Assembly (NCBI RefSeq): GCF_010731635.1
Contig: NZ_AP022583.1
Location: 620,001 to 684,000, forward strand
Direction: 5' to 3'
Length of the DNA stretch: 64,000 nucleotides
Origin: Mycobacterium noviomagense
Lineage (GTDB): Bacteria; Actinomycetota; Actinomycetes; Mycobacteriales; Mycobacteriaceae
Shown piece after piece: positions 35,390 through 46,268 of this stretch; positions within the stretch are counted from its first letter, which is position 1, and every line of letters begins with the position of its first letter. The notes below the pieces were generated by a model that was given only the letters and a program-made list of their open reading frames with translations, did not search any database and was not told the origin of the DNA. Made by a program: the position numbers and the translations under genes.

Positions 35390-36208
35390 ATGACCGCGAT
35401 CGAGTCCCGGATCGACACCCTGGCCCCCGTCGCCGGCCTGTCCGTCACGCTTACCAACGGCGTGTTGTCGGTGATCATCGATCGCCCGGAGAGCCTCAAT
35501 TCGGTGACGACGCCGGTGCTGGCCGGGATCGCCGACGCGATGGAATGGGCGGGCGCCGATCAGCGGGTCAAAGTGGTGCGCCTCGGCGGAGCGGGTCGCG
35601 GCTTCTGCTCCGGAGCCGGCATGAGCGCCGACGACGTGTCCGGCAGCGGCGGTCCGGGCACCGAAATCATCGCGGAGGCCAACCGCGCGGTGCGGGCGAT
35701 CACAGCGCTGCCGCGGCCGGTGGTCGCTGTCGTGCACGGCCCCGCCGCCGGTGTCGGAGTATCCCTGGCGCTGGCCTGTGACCTTGTATTGGCTTCGGAC
35801 ACAGCGTTTTTCATGCTTGCCTTCACCAAGGTGGGCCTGATGCCCGACGGTGGCGCGTCGGCGTTGGTCGCAGCAGCAATCGGCCGTACCAGGGCGATGC
35901 GCATGGCGCTGTTGGCGGAGCGATTGCCGGCCGCAGATGCGCTGGCCGCCGGACTGGTGAGCGCCGTCTATCCGGCCGACCAGTTCGACGACGAAGTGGA
36001 CAAAGTGGTGTCGGCGTTAGCGGCTGGGCCCGGGGTGGCGTTCGCCAAGACAAAGGAAGCCATCAACGCGGCTACGCTCACCGAACTCGACGCAGCGCTC
36101 GACCGCGAATTGCAGGGTCAGGCGGTGCTGCTGAAATCGCGTGACTTCATCGAGGGGGCAACGGCTTTCCAGCAGCGTCGCACACCCAACTTCACCGATA
36201 CCCTCTAA
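35390..36208 (+). CDS. Enoyl-CoA hydratase/isomerase (EchA10/EchA11-like)
   Basis: This 272-aa crotonase-fold protein contains the oxyanion-hole segments GAGRGFCSGAGMS and GPAAGVGVSLALACDLVLAS, and FTKVGLMPDGGASALV. The position usually occupied by the second catalytic Glu is Asp in this last motif, which is common in isomerase-like members. M. tuberculosis has two tandem copies here (Rv1142c, Rv1141c); only one is present in this window. It is divergent from mcr, and its stop overlaps the convergent CPBP gene by CTAA. Confidence 0.88.
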   Translation: MTAIESRIDTLAPVAGLSVTLTNGVLSVIIDRPESLNSVTTPVLAGIADAMEWAGADQRVKVVRLGGAGRGFCSGAGMSADDVSGSGGPGTEIIAEANRAVRAITALPRPVVAVVHGPAAGVGVSLALACDLVLASDTAFFMLAFTKVGLMPDGGASALVAAAIGRTRAMRMALLAERLPAADALAAGLVSAVYPADQFDDEVDKVVSALAAGPGVAFAKTKEAINAATLTELDAALDRELQGQAVLLKSRDFIEGATAFQQRRTPNFTDTL

Positions 36209-36927
36209 AGCCCGAACAGCGGCGGCAGCGCGAGTATCACAACCAGGCTCCACACGAAGTGGGTGAGTATCGGGGCCAGCACTCCGCCCGTCGCGCGGCG
36301 CTCCCAGGCACACACCGAGCCCAGCACGATCGCGGCGAATCCCAGCATCAGATTCTGACTGGCCATGGTGGCGGCCACATACAAGACGGTTGAGATCAGC
36401 GCCGGATGGTGGCGGCCGAGCGCCGTGTAAAGCGCACCGCGGTAGAACAACTCCTCCGCGATGGCACCCAGCAACGCGATGGCCAGCACCAGCCGCCACG
36501 AACCCTGGTCGGCGAAATGCAAGACGCGAGTAGTCAACTCCGCCACGGGCGGGATTTCCCGAGCGATTAGCCCGCCCACCACGAACACGCCCCCCAGCAC
36601 CAGACCGATGGTCGCGCCGGTGATCACCGGGCGCTGGTTGCGGCCTCGCCAGCAGATGCCACCCAAATGCAGCGGCCCGGAGGCGAACGCCCCGACAGCC
36701 CACAGCGCGCTCAACCCCGCGGTCAGCCAGTAAAAGGTGGACTCGCCCGGGTGGCGCTTCATCGACAGGCCCAGCACCACCGCACCGAACACCAACACCA
36801 CGGCCACGACGATGCGCCGGCGCCGCACCACTGACGGCGGTTCGTGATGTGGGACAGCAACTTTGGTGGCGGCACGGCGGAGTTCGTCCAGCGCACTCGT
36901 CGAGGGTCGGGTATTCAGGTCGGTCAT
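36205..36927 (-). CDS. CPBP/CAAX-type intramembrane metalloprotease (Rv1140-like)
   Basis: This 240-aa membrane protein has about six to seven hydrophobic helices. It carries the CPBP motif pair EELFYRG and HFVW with a later conserved Asn-containing helix replaced by SQNLML. The family includes type II CAAX prenyl endopeptidases and bacterial intramembrane proteases. The ATG at 36927 overlaps the stop of the upstream NAD(P)-binding protein gene, so the two are coupled. Substrate unknown. Homologue of Rv1140. Confidence 0.8.
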   Translation of the reverse strand: MTDLNTRPSTSALDELRRAATKVAVPHHEPPSVVRRRRIVVAVVLVFGAVVLGLSMKRHPGESTFYWLTAGLSALWAVGAFASGPLHLGGICWRGRNQRPVITGATIGLVLGGVFVVGGLIAREIPPVAELTTRVLHFADQGSWRLVLAIALLGAIAEELFYRGALYTALGRHHPALISTVLYVAATMASQNLMLGFAAIVLGSVCAWERRATGGVLAPILTHFVWSLVVILALPPLFGL

Positions 36928-38060
36928 AGGCGCACCTTCGGGGTCAAAGTGATCAGTAGGTCGAGGCCTGTTCGCAGTGCTCCTGCAAGCGGTCCCGGGA
37001 CGACGTTCACCAGGCCCAGCGTGGGGTGCGCGATCGCCGGTGTGACGGCCCGTACGAGCTGGCGGATGCGCAGCGCGTCCCCGCCGGCCCACGTCGGGTC
37101 GCTGTCGGCGAGGTGGTGTGGATCAGCCAGCACGTTGACGGGCCGGGGTGGCGGGCTCGACAGCGCCAGCGCAATGGCGTCGTCGACGGCCAGCAGCCCC
37201 CCGGGCGGGTCAGGAACCAGGTCGCGCAGGCCGGTGTCGGAGGCGAGCATCGGGTGTGCCAGCGATTCCACCAAATCGGCGGCCAGGCCGTCAGGAACTG
37301 GTAGCGCTGCGGCGGTCAACCGCGAAGCCACCGTGGTGTCGACGCCGCGGACCGGCAGACCCGTGTGCCACCTGCCGGAGATACGCGCATAGGTTCTGAG
37401 CAGTCCTCGGTACGACGTGGTGTCAGGACCGCAGATGTCGTAGGCGCCAGGCGGTACTTGCCCCGCATCGGCTGCAGCCACTAGGTAGTACAGCATATCG
37501 CGGATCGAAATCGGGTCGATCGGGTTGTCCATCCACGCCGGCATCGGCATGACCGGAAACCGGTCGCCGACGTAGCGCAGCATCTCGAACGACGTCGACC
37601 CCGCCCCTAAGATGATGGCGGCGCCCAGCCACACCACCTCGGGACCGTCCTCGACCGTCAGCGCCACGGCCACCTCGGCCCGGCTGGCCAGGTGCTGCGA
37701 AAGAACGTCGCTGTCCGGCACGAACCCGCCCAGGTACACGATGCGACATGCGCCGGCGTCTTTGGCCGCGGCAGCAAGGTTTGTGGCCGCGACGTGGTCC
37801 ACATCCCGGAAGCCGGGTTGGCCGATCGCGTGGACCAGGTAGTACACGACGTCGACGTGACCCGCATCGGCTAAGGCTTTATGAGCCGATGCATGATCGG
37901 CCGCGTCGAGTTTCACCGGCGTGACGTCGTCAAGCCATCCCAGCCGCTGCAGACGGGCGGGGTTTCGGCTGGCAGCCACTACCTGGTGGCCTTCTGCGAG
38001 TAGCTCAGTGACCAGGCGTGATCCGACGTAGCCGGTGGCGCCGGTCACCAGAATGCGCAC
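36924..38060 (-). CDS. NAD(P)-binding atypical SDR / NmrA-like protein
   Basis: This 378-aa protein begins VRILVTGATGYVGSRLV, the atypical-SDR dinucleotide motif, then AASRNPARL and YYLVHAIGQPGF, which resemble the YbjT/NmrA-like group. The C-terminal 150 residues (after about 230) hold a separate mostly helical region of unknown role. GTG at 38060 is preferred over an upstream in-frame ATG-like extension that is Pro/Ser-rich. It is coupled to the CPBP gene and divergent from the type III PKS. Confidence 0.8.
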   Translation of the reverse strand: MRILVTGATGYVGSRLVTELLAEGHQVVAASRNPARLQRLGWLDDVTPVKLDAADHASAHKALADAGHVDVVYYLVHAIGQPGFRDVDHVAATNLAAAAKDAGACRIVYLGGFVPDSDVLSQHLASRAEVAVALTVEDGPEVVWLGAAIILGAGSTSFEMLRYVGDRFPVMPMPAWMDNPIDPISIRDMLYYLVAAADAGQVPPGAYDICGPDTTSYRGLLRTYARISGRWHTGLPVRGVDTTVASRLTAAALPVPDGLAADLVESLAHPMLASDTGLRDLVPDPPGGLLAVDDAIALALSSPPPRPVNVLADPHHLADSDPTWAGGDALRIRQLVRAVTPAIAHPTLGLVNVVPGPLAGALRTGLDLLITLTPKVRL

Positions 38061-38310
38061 ACCGTCCAACCTAGCGATTGGGGCAGAGGCCGCGGGTGGA
38101 TTTAGTTCCGCCGAACCGCAATGCGGCGCATCTTCGCACGGCGATATCGACGTTTTTGCAGCAAGAGCGCGAAAGGCGGCCGACAAAACGTCGACTTCAA
38201 CTAGGCCGGCCAACCGGCCCACGAGGGGCGACGCGGCTCAGTTTTGAATTGATCAATACCCGCGACCGTCACTCTTATATGGACACCTCCGACCCCGATA
38301 CCATGACCGG

Positions 38311-39393
38311 ATGGCTCCGGTGACTCACGGCCGGCAATCACCGAGAACTAGCACGCCGACAGCCCCCTCCGTCGCAGCGGTTTCTGTCGGCTTCCCCCCA
38401 CACCGGCACAGTCAAGACGAGATCGCCGCGACCCTAGCGGGTTTCGCTGGTCCAGAATTTGGCCGGTTCACCGCCAGTAGCGGGGTTCAGGCGCGACACC
38501 ACGCCCTGCCAATGTCACGATATAGCCAGCTGAGTGGCTTCACTGAGTCCAATGACGCCTTTGTCGAGGTGGCGCTGGAACTCGGCGAGCAGACGCTGCT
38601 GTCGGCTTTCGATGCCGCGAACGTCAAACCGGCGGAGGTGGACATCGTCTTTTCGACGACGGTTACCGGACTTGCAGTGCCGACATTGGAGGCCCGGCTG
38701 GCGACTCGAATCGGCTTGCGACCCGACGTAAAACGGGTGCCGCTGTTCGGTCTGGGCTGCGTCGCCGGCGCCGCGGGCATCGCACGCATGGCCGACTACC
38801 TGCGGGCGTTTCCCGATCAGGTTGCCGCGCTGCTGGCCGTCGAACTATGCACCCTAACCGTTCAGCGCAACGATCGTTCAGTGGCCAATTTGGTTGCTTC
38901 CAGCCTGTTCGGTGACGGCGCTGCCGCCGTGGTCGCGACCGGAGCCGACCGGACACCGATCGCGCCGAGGGTGCTGGCCACGCGCAGCCGGATCTATCCG
39001 GACACCGAGGAGGTCATGGGCTGGCGGATCGGCAGCGACGGATTCAAGATCGTGTTGTCAGTCGAAGTCGCCACCGTCGCCGAGAAATACCTTGCCGAAG
39101 ACGTCCGCAAGTTTCTCGCGGACCACGGGCTCACCACCGCCGACGTCTCGACATGGGTCTGCCACCCGGGCGGCCCACGCGTGATCGAGGCCGTCGAGAA
39201 TGTGTTGGACCTGCCCGCGCATGCCCTTGACCACACCCGAAAATCATTGCGCGACAACGGAAACCTATCGTCGGTGTCAGTGCTGGACGTGCTTCGAGCC
39301 ACCATGGCCGATCCCCCGCCGCCGGGCTCCATCGGACTGATGATTGCAATGGGCCCGGGATTTTGCTCAGAACTCGTGCTGCTCGGCTGGTAG
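38311..39393 (+). CDS. Type III polyketide synthase (alkylresorcinol/alkylpyrone synthase-like, SrsA type)
   Basis: This 360-aa chalcone-synthase-fold enzyme has the catalytic triad C150 (FGLGCVAGAAGI), H285 (WVCHPGGPR) and N318 (DNGNLSSVSV). The GLGCVAGAAG wording is typical of bacterial alkylresorcinol and alkylpyrone synthases, which extend fatty acyl starters with malonyl-CoA. Three bases later begins an ICMT-like methyltransferase gene, and then a FAD hydroxylase gene. This is the order of srsABC in Streptomyces griseus, which makes methylated phenolic lipids and quinones. I infer the same chemistry. H37Rv seems to keep only the last two genes here (Rv1139c, Rv1138c). Confidence 0.88.
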   Translation: MAPVTHGRQSPRTSTPTAPSVAAVSVGFPPHRHSQDEIAATLAGFAGPEFGRFTASSGVQARHHALPMSRYSQLSGFTESNDAFVEVALELGEQTLLSAFDAANVKPAEVDIVFSTTVTGLAVPTLEARLATRIGLRPDVKRVPLFGLGCVAGAAGIARMADYLRAFPDQVAALLAVELCTLTVQRNDRSVANLVASSLFGDGAAAVVATGADRTPIAPRVLATRSRIYPDTEEVMGWRIGSDGFKIVLSVEVATVAEKYLAEDVRKFLADHGLTTADVSTWVCHPGGPRVIEAVENVLDLPAHALDHTRKSLRDNGNLSSVSVLDVLRATMADPPPPGSIGLMIAMGPGFCSELVLLGW

Positions 39394-39396
39394 GCC

Positions 39397-39897
39397 GTGT
39401 ACTACCTGCTGATCCTGGCGGTCGGCATCGAGCGCGTGGTGGAGCTGATCGTATCCAAGCGCAATGCGCGATGGGCTTTCGCCCACGGCGGCAAGGAGTT
39501 CGGCCACGACCACTATCCGCTGATGGTCACCATCCACACCGCGCTGCTGCTCGGCTGCGCCGCGGAAGTCTGGGCCTTGCACCGGCCTTTCATCGGATGG
39601 TTGGGCTGGCCGATGCTCGGCGTCGTCGCGCTGAGCCAGACGCTGCGCTGGTGGTGCGTGACGACGTTGGGGCGTCGGTGGAACACTCTGGTAATCGTTG
39701 TGCCGCAAGCGCCGTTGGTGCGACGAGGTCCGTATCGCTGGCTTCGCCACCCCAACTATGTGGCCGTGGTGGCAGAAGGGCTGGCGCTTCCGCTGGTGCA
39801 CACCGCGTGGCTGACCGCGGCCGCATTCACGGTGGCCAACGCAGTGTTGCTCAGGGTGCGGATCCGGGTCGAGAACGCCGCGCTGGGCTACACATGA
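39397..39897 (+). CDS. ICMT-like membrane methyltransferase (SrsB-type, Rv1139c-like)
   Basis: This 166-aa integral membrane protein of the isoprenylcysteine carboxyl methyltransferase family has about four hydrophobic helices and the C-terminal SAM-binding GPYRWLRHPNYVAVVAEG. In type III PKS operons such enzymes (SrsB, BpsB) O-methylate alkylresorcinols and alkylpyrones. The start is GTG three bases after the PKS stop, and its TGA overlaps the ATG of the FAD hydroxylase. Length is the same as Rv1139c. Confidence 0.87.
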   Translation: MYYLLILAVGIERVVELIVSKRNARWAFAHGGKEFGHDHYPLMVTIHTALLLGCAAEVWALHRPFIGWLGWPMLGVVALSQTLRWWCVTTLGRRWNTLVIVVPQAPLVRRGPYRWLRHPNYVAVVAEGLALPLVHTAWLTAAAFTVANAVLLRVRIRVENAALGYT

Positions 39898-40910
39898 GCG
39901 TTTATGACGCTGATCTGCTGGTCGTCGGCGGCGGTCCGGGCGGTCTTGCCACGGCGATACACGCGCGCGCCCAAGGACTTTCGGTGATCGTCGCCGAGCC
40001 GAAAGAGAGCCCGATCGATAAGGCATGCGGCGAGGGCCTGATGCCGGGCGGACTAAAAGAACTGACATCGCTCGGCGTCGACCCGGCCGGCCTGCCGTTC
40101 CGCGGCATCGCCTACGTCAGCGAGCACCGCCGCGCGGAGGCGTTATTCCGCAGCGGACCGGGCCGCGGCGTGCGCCGTACCACGTTGCACGCCGCTATGG
40201 CGGCGCGCGCCAAAGAGCAAGACACCGAGTGGATCAAGACACGGATTACTACTGTCGAGCAGGATGCCGGCGGCGTCACGGCGGCCGGTGTGCGCGCGAA
40301 ATGGTTGGTGGCAGCCGACGGGCTGCACTCGTCGATCCGGCGGGCGATGGGAATCAGAACGGTCGTGGGTAAACCGCGGCGCTTTGGCGTGCGCCGGCAC
40401 TTCCGCGTACCGGCGTGGTCAGAGTTCGTCGAAGTGCACTGGTCACCATGGGGCGAGGCGTATGTGACACCGGTCGAACCGGACTTGGTGGGTGTCGCGA
40501 TCCTCTCGCGGCACCGTCCCGATCTGAATTGGTTTCCCTGGCTGGCACGCCGGTTGCGCGACACCCGACCCGGGCGCGCCCGCGGATGCGGGCCGTTGCG
40601 TCAAGTGGTTTCACGGCGCGTGGCCGGCCGGGTGTTGTTGGTGGGCGACGCCGCCGGTTACGAGGACGCGCTGACCGGCGATGGCATCAGCTTGGCCCTC
40701 AAGCAAGCCGCCGCAGCCGTGGGCGCCATCGTCGATGACGCCCCGTCGGCGTACGAGGCGGCGTGGCGGCGGATCACCCGCGACTACCGAATGCTCACCC
40801 GCGCGCTGGTGTTGGCCAGCATGCCGCGGCAGGCCCGGCGCGCTATCGTGCCTGCGTGCACGGTTCTACCCGCGGTGTTCGGCCGCGCGGTCAACACGCT
40901 AGCCGAGTGA
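39894..40910 (+). CDS. FAD-dependent hydroxylase of the geranylgeranyl-reductase-like group (SrsC-type, Rv1138c-like)
   Basis: This 338-aa flavoprotein has GGGPGGLATAIHARAQG at the N terminus, the ACGEGLMPGG segment, AADGLHSSIRRAMG and LLVGDAAGYEDALTGDGIS. This group includes aromatic-ring hydroxylases acting on lipid phenols and quinones. The genetic coupling (ATGA) to an ICMT-like gene and a type III PKS points to hydroxylation of an alkylresorcinol to a quinone-type product. The same length as Rv1138c. Its 3' end is 11 bases from the stop of a convergent crotonase gene. Confidence 0.87.
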   Translation: MSVYDADLLVVGGGPGGLATAIHARAQGLSVIVAEPKESPIDKACGEGLMPGGLKELTSLGVDPAGLPFRGIAYVSEHRRAEALFRSGPGRGVRRTTLHAAMAARAKEQDTEWIKTRITTVEQDAGGVTAAGVRAKWLVAADGLHSSIRRAMGIRTVVGKPRRFGVRRHFRVPAWSEFVEVHWSPWGEAYVTPVEPDLVGVAILSRHRPDLNWFPWLARRLRDTRPGRARGCGPLRQVVSRRVAGRVLLVGDAAGYEDALTGDGISLALKQAAAAVGAIVDDAPSAYEAAWRRITRDYRMLTRALVLASMPRQARRAIVPACTVLPAVFGRAVNTLAE

Positions 40911-40921
40911 AATAGCTTGCG

Positions 40922-41718
40922 TCAGCGAGACTTCCACACTGGTTGACGCTTCTCGGCGAACGCCCGCGGGCCTTCCTTGGCGTCCTCGGACCTCAGCAGT
41001 GCACGGAACTCGCGCTCGGTGCGAGCCCAGCCCGGCTCCTCGTCGGGGATGACGCCGTCGTCAGCCCCATAGGCGATGCGCTTGCTGGCCTGCACCGACA
41101 GCGGCGCGTTGACGGTGACCCGTTCGGCCAGCGCCAGCGCGGCCTGCAGCACCGTGCCGTCGGGAACGACCTGATTGATCAGGCCCCACTTGAGCGCCTC
41201 GGCGGCGCTGATCGGCTCACCGGTCAGCAGCATCTCCAGTGCCACCTTGCGGGGAAGCTGGTGCACGATCCGGAATACGCCGCCGGCGCCTGCGATCAAA
41301 CCGACCTTGACTTCCGGCAGACCGAACTTCGCGCGCTCCTCCGCGACCACCAGGTCACTGGCCAGGGCCAGCTCCGTGCCGCCGCCCAGCGCGGTGCCGT
41401 TGACTGCGGCGATCGTCGGCTTGTCGATGAAATGGCGCACGTAGCCTGCGAAGCCCCACTCGGCGTGGTCCGGGTGGTAGAGGTTCTCGCGGCGTGCGAT
41501 CGCCTTCAAATCGGCTCCGGCGCAGAAGGATTTGTCGCCGGCACCGGTGATCACCACGGCGCGGATCTCGGGGTCGTGTTGCGCCTGCTCGAGCGCGTCG
41601 CCGACGGCAGTGCTGACCGCCCCGTTGACAGCGTTGCGGACCTCGGGCCGGTTGATCGTGATGACCATGACGTTGCCGCGGCGCTCGGTGAGCGCCGCGG
41701 GCGCGGCGTCGGCGACGG

Positions 41719-41722
<4 letters not shown>
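40922..41722 (-). CDS. Enoyl-CoA hydratase/isomerase, full-length counterpart of Rv1136
   Basis: This 266-aa crotonase has both oxyanion-hole segments (DKSFCAGADLKA and NGTALGGGTELALASDLVVA) and the two catalytic-type positions in FGLPEVKVGLIAGAGG (Glu in LPEVKVG). The GTG start at 41722 overlaps the stop of the upstream thiolase gene (GTGA). In H37Rv the corresponding gene, Rv1136, is annotated as only about 113 aa, so the copy here appears intact. It probably works with the thiolase in beta-oxidation of an unknown acyl-CoA. Confidence 0.9.
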
Positions 41723-42867
<1,145 letters not shown>

Positions 42868-42968
42868 GGCAATTCTCCTTCTCAAGAGGTAATGCCTCGA
42901 TTGTTGACCAACCCGTTGGACGGCTCACCGCGGGGGTACTTCGGCGGCGCCCGGTAGCCTCGGTGCGC

Positions 42969-43622
42969 ATGGCACGCATCCTCGTTATCGGCGGCCACGG
43001 CAAGGTGGCTTTGCATCTCAGCCGCATCCTGAGCGAACGCGGAGACGAGGTGAGCTCCGTCTTCCGCAACCCGGATCACACCGACGACGTCGTCACCACC
43101 GGCGCCACACCGGTCGTGGCGGACATCGAGAGACTGGATACCGACGCGCTCGCGGAGCTGTTGGCCGGGCACGACGCGGTCGTCTTTTCCGCCGGGGCCG
43201 GCGGCGGCAACCCGGCCCGCACGTATGCCGTCGACCGCGATGCGGCCATCCGGGTGATCGACGCCGCCAAGCAAGCGGGTGTGCGGCGGTTCGTGATGGT
43301 CTCCTACTTTGGCGCCCGACGGGATCATGGTGTGCCGCAGAACGATCCGTTCTTTCCGTATGCCGAGGCGAAGGCGGCCGCCGACGCCCACCTGCGGGCC
43401 AGTGACCTGGACTGGACGGTGCTGGGACCGGGCCGGCTCACCCTCGAGCCCGCGACCGGGCGGATCGCGCTGGGGCCGGAGGCCAGCAAAGGCCAGGTGT
43501 CCCGCGGGGATGTCGCGCTGGTGATCGCCGCCGCTCTAGCCGACGATTCGACGATCAGGCGCACCATCGAGTTCAACAACGGCGACCTCCCGATCGCCGA
43601 GGCGCTGGCCGCCGGAGGCTGA
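42969..43622 (+). CDS. NAD(P)-binding protein of the atypical SDR family
   Basis: This 217-aa protein starts MARILVIGGHGKVALHLSRI, an NAD(P)-binding motif of the NAD(P)H-binding_10 / YwnB-like group, followed by SVFRNPDH (Arg favours NADP) and FVMVSYFGARRD in the active-site region. A GTG six bases upstream is an alternative start. Divergent from the thiolase gene and upstream of the metE riboswitch. Substrate unknown; family members act as flavin or quinone reductases or as sensors of NADPH. Confidence 0.82.
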   Translation: MARILVIGGHGKVALHLSRILSERGDEVSSVFRNPDHTDDVVTTGATPVVADIERLDTDALAELLAGHDAVVFSAGAGGGNPARTYAVDRDAAIRVIDAAKQAGVRRFVMVSYFGARRDHGVPQNDPFFPYAEAKAAADAHLRASDLDWTVLGPGRLTLEPATGRIALGPEASKGQVSRGDVALVIAAALADDSTIRRTIEFNNGDLPIAEALAAGG

Positions 43623-43662
43623 CGTCGCCATCAATCGAGTAATCTCGATCGCGCAGCTGGTT

Positions 43663-43863
43663 TGCCGGCACATGTGCCGGCATCGAGCGAGGCAGGTTGA
43701 ATCTGCCTCGCAAGAGGGAACCCGGTGAGAGTCCGGGACTGTCCCGCAGCGGTATGCAGGAACGACCGCCGTCATCAGCACTGGTCGCCAGACTGGGAAG
43801 CGACGGCCACTAGGAGCACTTCGGTGCGCGCCTGCGAGTCCGAAGACCTGCCGGCTGTGCCGG
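43663..43863 (+). ncRNA. Cobalamin riboswitch controlling metE
   Basis: The core has the B12-element wording: GAGGGAACCCGGTGAGAGTC, ACTGTCCCGCAGCGGT, and GAGTCCGAAGACCTGCC near 43836-43852. P1 can form between CCGGCACA (43665-43672) and TGTGCCGG (43856-43863). A perfect 9-bp hairpin, GCGAGGCAG/CTGCCTCGC (43687-43711), follows. High cobalamin should switch off metE, because B12-dependent MetH can then supply methionine. The GC-rich segment after it, up to the metE start, is the likely expression platform. A 20-bp perfect palindrome (43663-43682) lies at the 5' side and competes with P1 pairing. Confidence 0.92.
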
Positions 43864-43994
43864 ATGCGCCGCGTCCGGCGGCTCATCGCCTCGTGGAATG
43901 GGCGTCTGGCCGTACCGGTTACAGGGCATGTGCCCGACCGGATCGGCTGCGCGTCCGCGGGCGGTGAACCACCCCGTCGAGTGAAGGACGAACA

Positions 43995-46268
43995 GTGACC
44001 GCTCAACCGTTTACCGCCACCATCACCGGCTCGCCCCGCATCGGCCCGCGCCGCGAACTCAAACGCGCCACCGAAGGGTACTGGGCCCGACGGACCAGCC
44101 GAACCGAGCTCGAGTCCGTCGCCGCTAACCTGCGCCGCGACACCTGGTCTGATTTGGTTGCCGCCGGCCTGGATTCCGTGCCGGTCAACACATTCTCTTA
44201 CTACGACCAGATGCTCGACACCGCGGTGATGCTGGGCGCGCTGCCGGCGCGCGTGCAGCCGGTGCACGACGAACTGGACCGCTACTTCGCCGCCGCGCGG
44301 GGCACCGAGGACATCGCCCCGCTGGAGATGACCAAGTGGTTCGACACCAACTACCACTACCTCGTACCCGAGATCTCGCCGGACACCCGGTTCACGCTCA
44401 ATCCGGTCAAGGTAGTCGCCGAGCTGAAAGAGGCATTGGAACAAGGCATTCCGGCGCGCCCCGTGGTCATCGGGCCGATCACCTTCTTGCTGTTGAGCAA
44501 ACCAGTGGACGGTGCGGGCGCGCCGGTCGAACGCATCGACGAGCTGATCCCGGTGTATTCCGAGCTGCTGTCGCTGCTGGCCGACGTCGGCGCAGCTTGG
44601 GTGCAGTTGGACGAGCCGGTGCTGGTGACCGACATCAGCGCCGACACCCCGGCACTGGCCGAGCGCGTGTACACCGCGCTGGGTTCCCTCGCCAAGAGGC
44701 CGGCGATCCATGTCGCCACCTACTTCGGGGACCCGGGCGCCGCCTTGCCGGCGCTGGCCCGCACAGCGGTCGAGGCCATCGGCGTCGACCTGGTGGCCGG
44801 CGCCGATACCGCGATCGCCTCGGTGCCGGAGCTGGCGAACAAGACGCTGGTAGCCGGGGTCGTCGACGGACGCAACGTGTGGCGCACCGACCTGGAAGCA
44901 GCGCTGAGCCGGCTGGCCACCCTGCTCGGATCGGTGGGCACGCTGGCTGTCTCTACGTCGTGCTCGACCCTGCACGTCCCGTATTCGCTGGCCTTCGAGA
45001 CCGAGCTGGACGACAACCTGCGCAGCTGGCTGGCGTTCGGGGCCGAAAAGGTGCACGAGGTGGTGACCCTGGCGCGCGCACTGCGTGAGGGCCGCGACGC
45101 AGTGGCCGACGAGATCGCAGCCTCCAACGCCGCGGTGGCGTCACGCCGTTCGGACCCGCGGCTGCGCAACGAACAAATCCGGTCGCGCATCGACTCGATC
45201 CTGGCGTCGGGCGCCAAACGCGGCAACGCCGCCGAGCGTCGCGAACAGCAGAAGGCCCGGCTGCACCTGCCGACGCTGCCGACCACCACGATCGGCTCGT
45301 TCCCGCAGACCCCGGCGATCCGAAAAGCCCGCGCCGCCTTCCGGTCCGGCGAGATCGACGAGGCCGAGTACAACCGGCGGATGAAGGCCGAGATCGCTGA
45401 CGTCATCGCGCTGCAGGAACGGCTCGGTCTCGACGTGCTGGTGCACGGGGAGCCGGAGCGCAACGACATGGTGCAGTACTTCGCCGAGCAGCTCGACGGT
45501 TTCTTCGCCACCCAGAACGGCTGGGTGCAGTCCTACGGCAGCCGCTGTGTGCGCCCGCCGATCCTCTACGGCGACGTGTCGCGCCCGCACCCGATGACGG
45601 TCGAGTGGATCACCTACGCGCAGTCGCTGACCGACAAACCGGTCAAAGGCATGTTGACCGGGCCGGTGACGATCCTGGCGTGGTCGTTCGTGCGCGACGA
45701 CCAGCCGCTGGCCGACACCGCCTACCAGATCGCGCTGGCGATCCGCGACGAGACCATCGATTTGCAGTCGGCCGGCATCGCGATCATCCAGGTCGACGAG
45801 CCGGCGCTGCGGGAGCTGCTGCCGCTGCGCCGCGCCGATCAGGACGCGTACCTGCAGTGGGCGGTGGGCGCGTTCCGGTTGGCGACCTCCGGTGTCGCCG
45901 ACTCGACGCATATCCAAACCCATCTGTGCTATTCGGAGTTCGGCGAGGTCATCGGCGCCATCGGCGAGCTGGACGCCGATGCCACGCTGATCGAGGCAGC
46001 CCGTTCGCACATGGAAGTGCTTGACGACCTGAACGCGGCAGGCTTTTCCAACAGCGTGGGTCCGGGCGTCTACGACATCCATTCGCCGCGGGTGCCAAGC
46101 ACCGAGGAGATCGCCAATTCGCTACGTGCGGCGTTGAGAGCTGTTCCCGCCGAACGGCTTTGGGTCAACCCGGACTGCGGGCTGAAAACCCGCACCGTCG
46201 AGGAGGTGACGGCGTCGCTGCAGAACATGGTCGCCGCGGCGGCGAAGGTGCGAGGCGAAGCCGCCTAG
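43995..46268 (+). CDS. metE: Cobalamin-independent methionine synthase
   Basis: This 757-aa enzyme transfers a methyl group from 5-methyltetrahydropteroyltriglutamate to homocysteine. The N-terminal barrel and the catalytic C-terminal barrel are both full length. The zinc ligands are visible in [13 protein letters not shown] (His and Cys), VDEPALRE (Glu region) and NPDCGLKTR (Cys). The start is GTG with a GAAGGA site. It sits directly behind the cobalamin riboswitch. The stop overlaps that of the convergent DUF3556 gene (CTAG). Homologue of Rv1133c. Confidence 0.97.
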   Translation: MTAQPFTATITGSPRIGPRRELKRATEGYWARRTSRTELESVAANLRRDTWSDLVAAGLDSVPVNTFSYYDQMLDTAVMLGALPARVQPVHDELDRYFAAARGTEDIAPLEMTKWFDTNYHYLVPEISPDTRFTLNPVKVVAELKEALEQGIPARPVVIGPITFLLLSKPVDGAGAPVERIDELIPVYSELLSLLADVGAAWVQLDEPVLVTDISADTPALAERVYTALGSLAKRPAIHVATYFGDPGAALPALARTAVEAIGVDLVAGADTAIASVPELANKTLVAGVVDGRNVWRTDLEAALSRLATLLGSVGTLAVSTSCSTLHVPYSLAFETELDDNLRSWLAFGAEKVHEVVTLARALREGRDAVADEIAASNAAVASRRSDPRLRNEQIRSRIDSILASGAKRGNAAERREQQKARLHLPTLPTTTIGSFPQTPAIRKARAAFRSGEIDEAEYNRRMKAEIADVIALQERLGLDVLVHGEPERNDMVQYFAEQLDGFFATQNGWVQSYGSRCVRPPILYGDVSRPHPMTVEWITYAQSLTDKPVKGMLTGPVTILAWSFVRDDQPLADTAYQIALAIRDETIDLQSAGIAIIQVDEPALRELLPLRRADQDAYLQWAVGAFRLATSGVADSTHIQTHLCYSEFGEVIGAIGELDADATLIEAARSHMEVLDDLNAAGFSNSVGPGVYDIHSPRVPSTEEIANSLRAALRAVPAERLWVNPDCGLKTRTVEEVTASLQNMVAAAAKVRGEAA

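Noticed and set aside
38248..38257. ATTGATCAAT palindrome upstream of the type III PKS
   Set aside because: Only 10 bp; such short AT palindromes occur by chance and no matching regulator or second copy was found.
43536..45056. 506-codon minus-strand open frame
   Set aside because: It runs antisense through the cobalamin riboswitch and the N-terminal barrel of metE.
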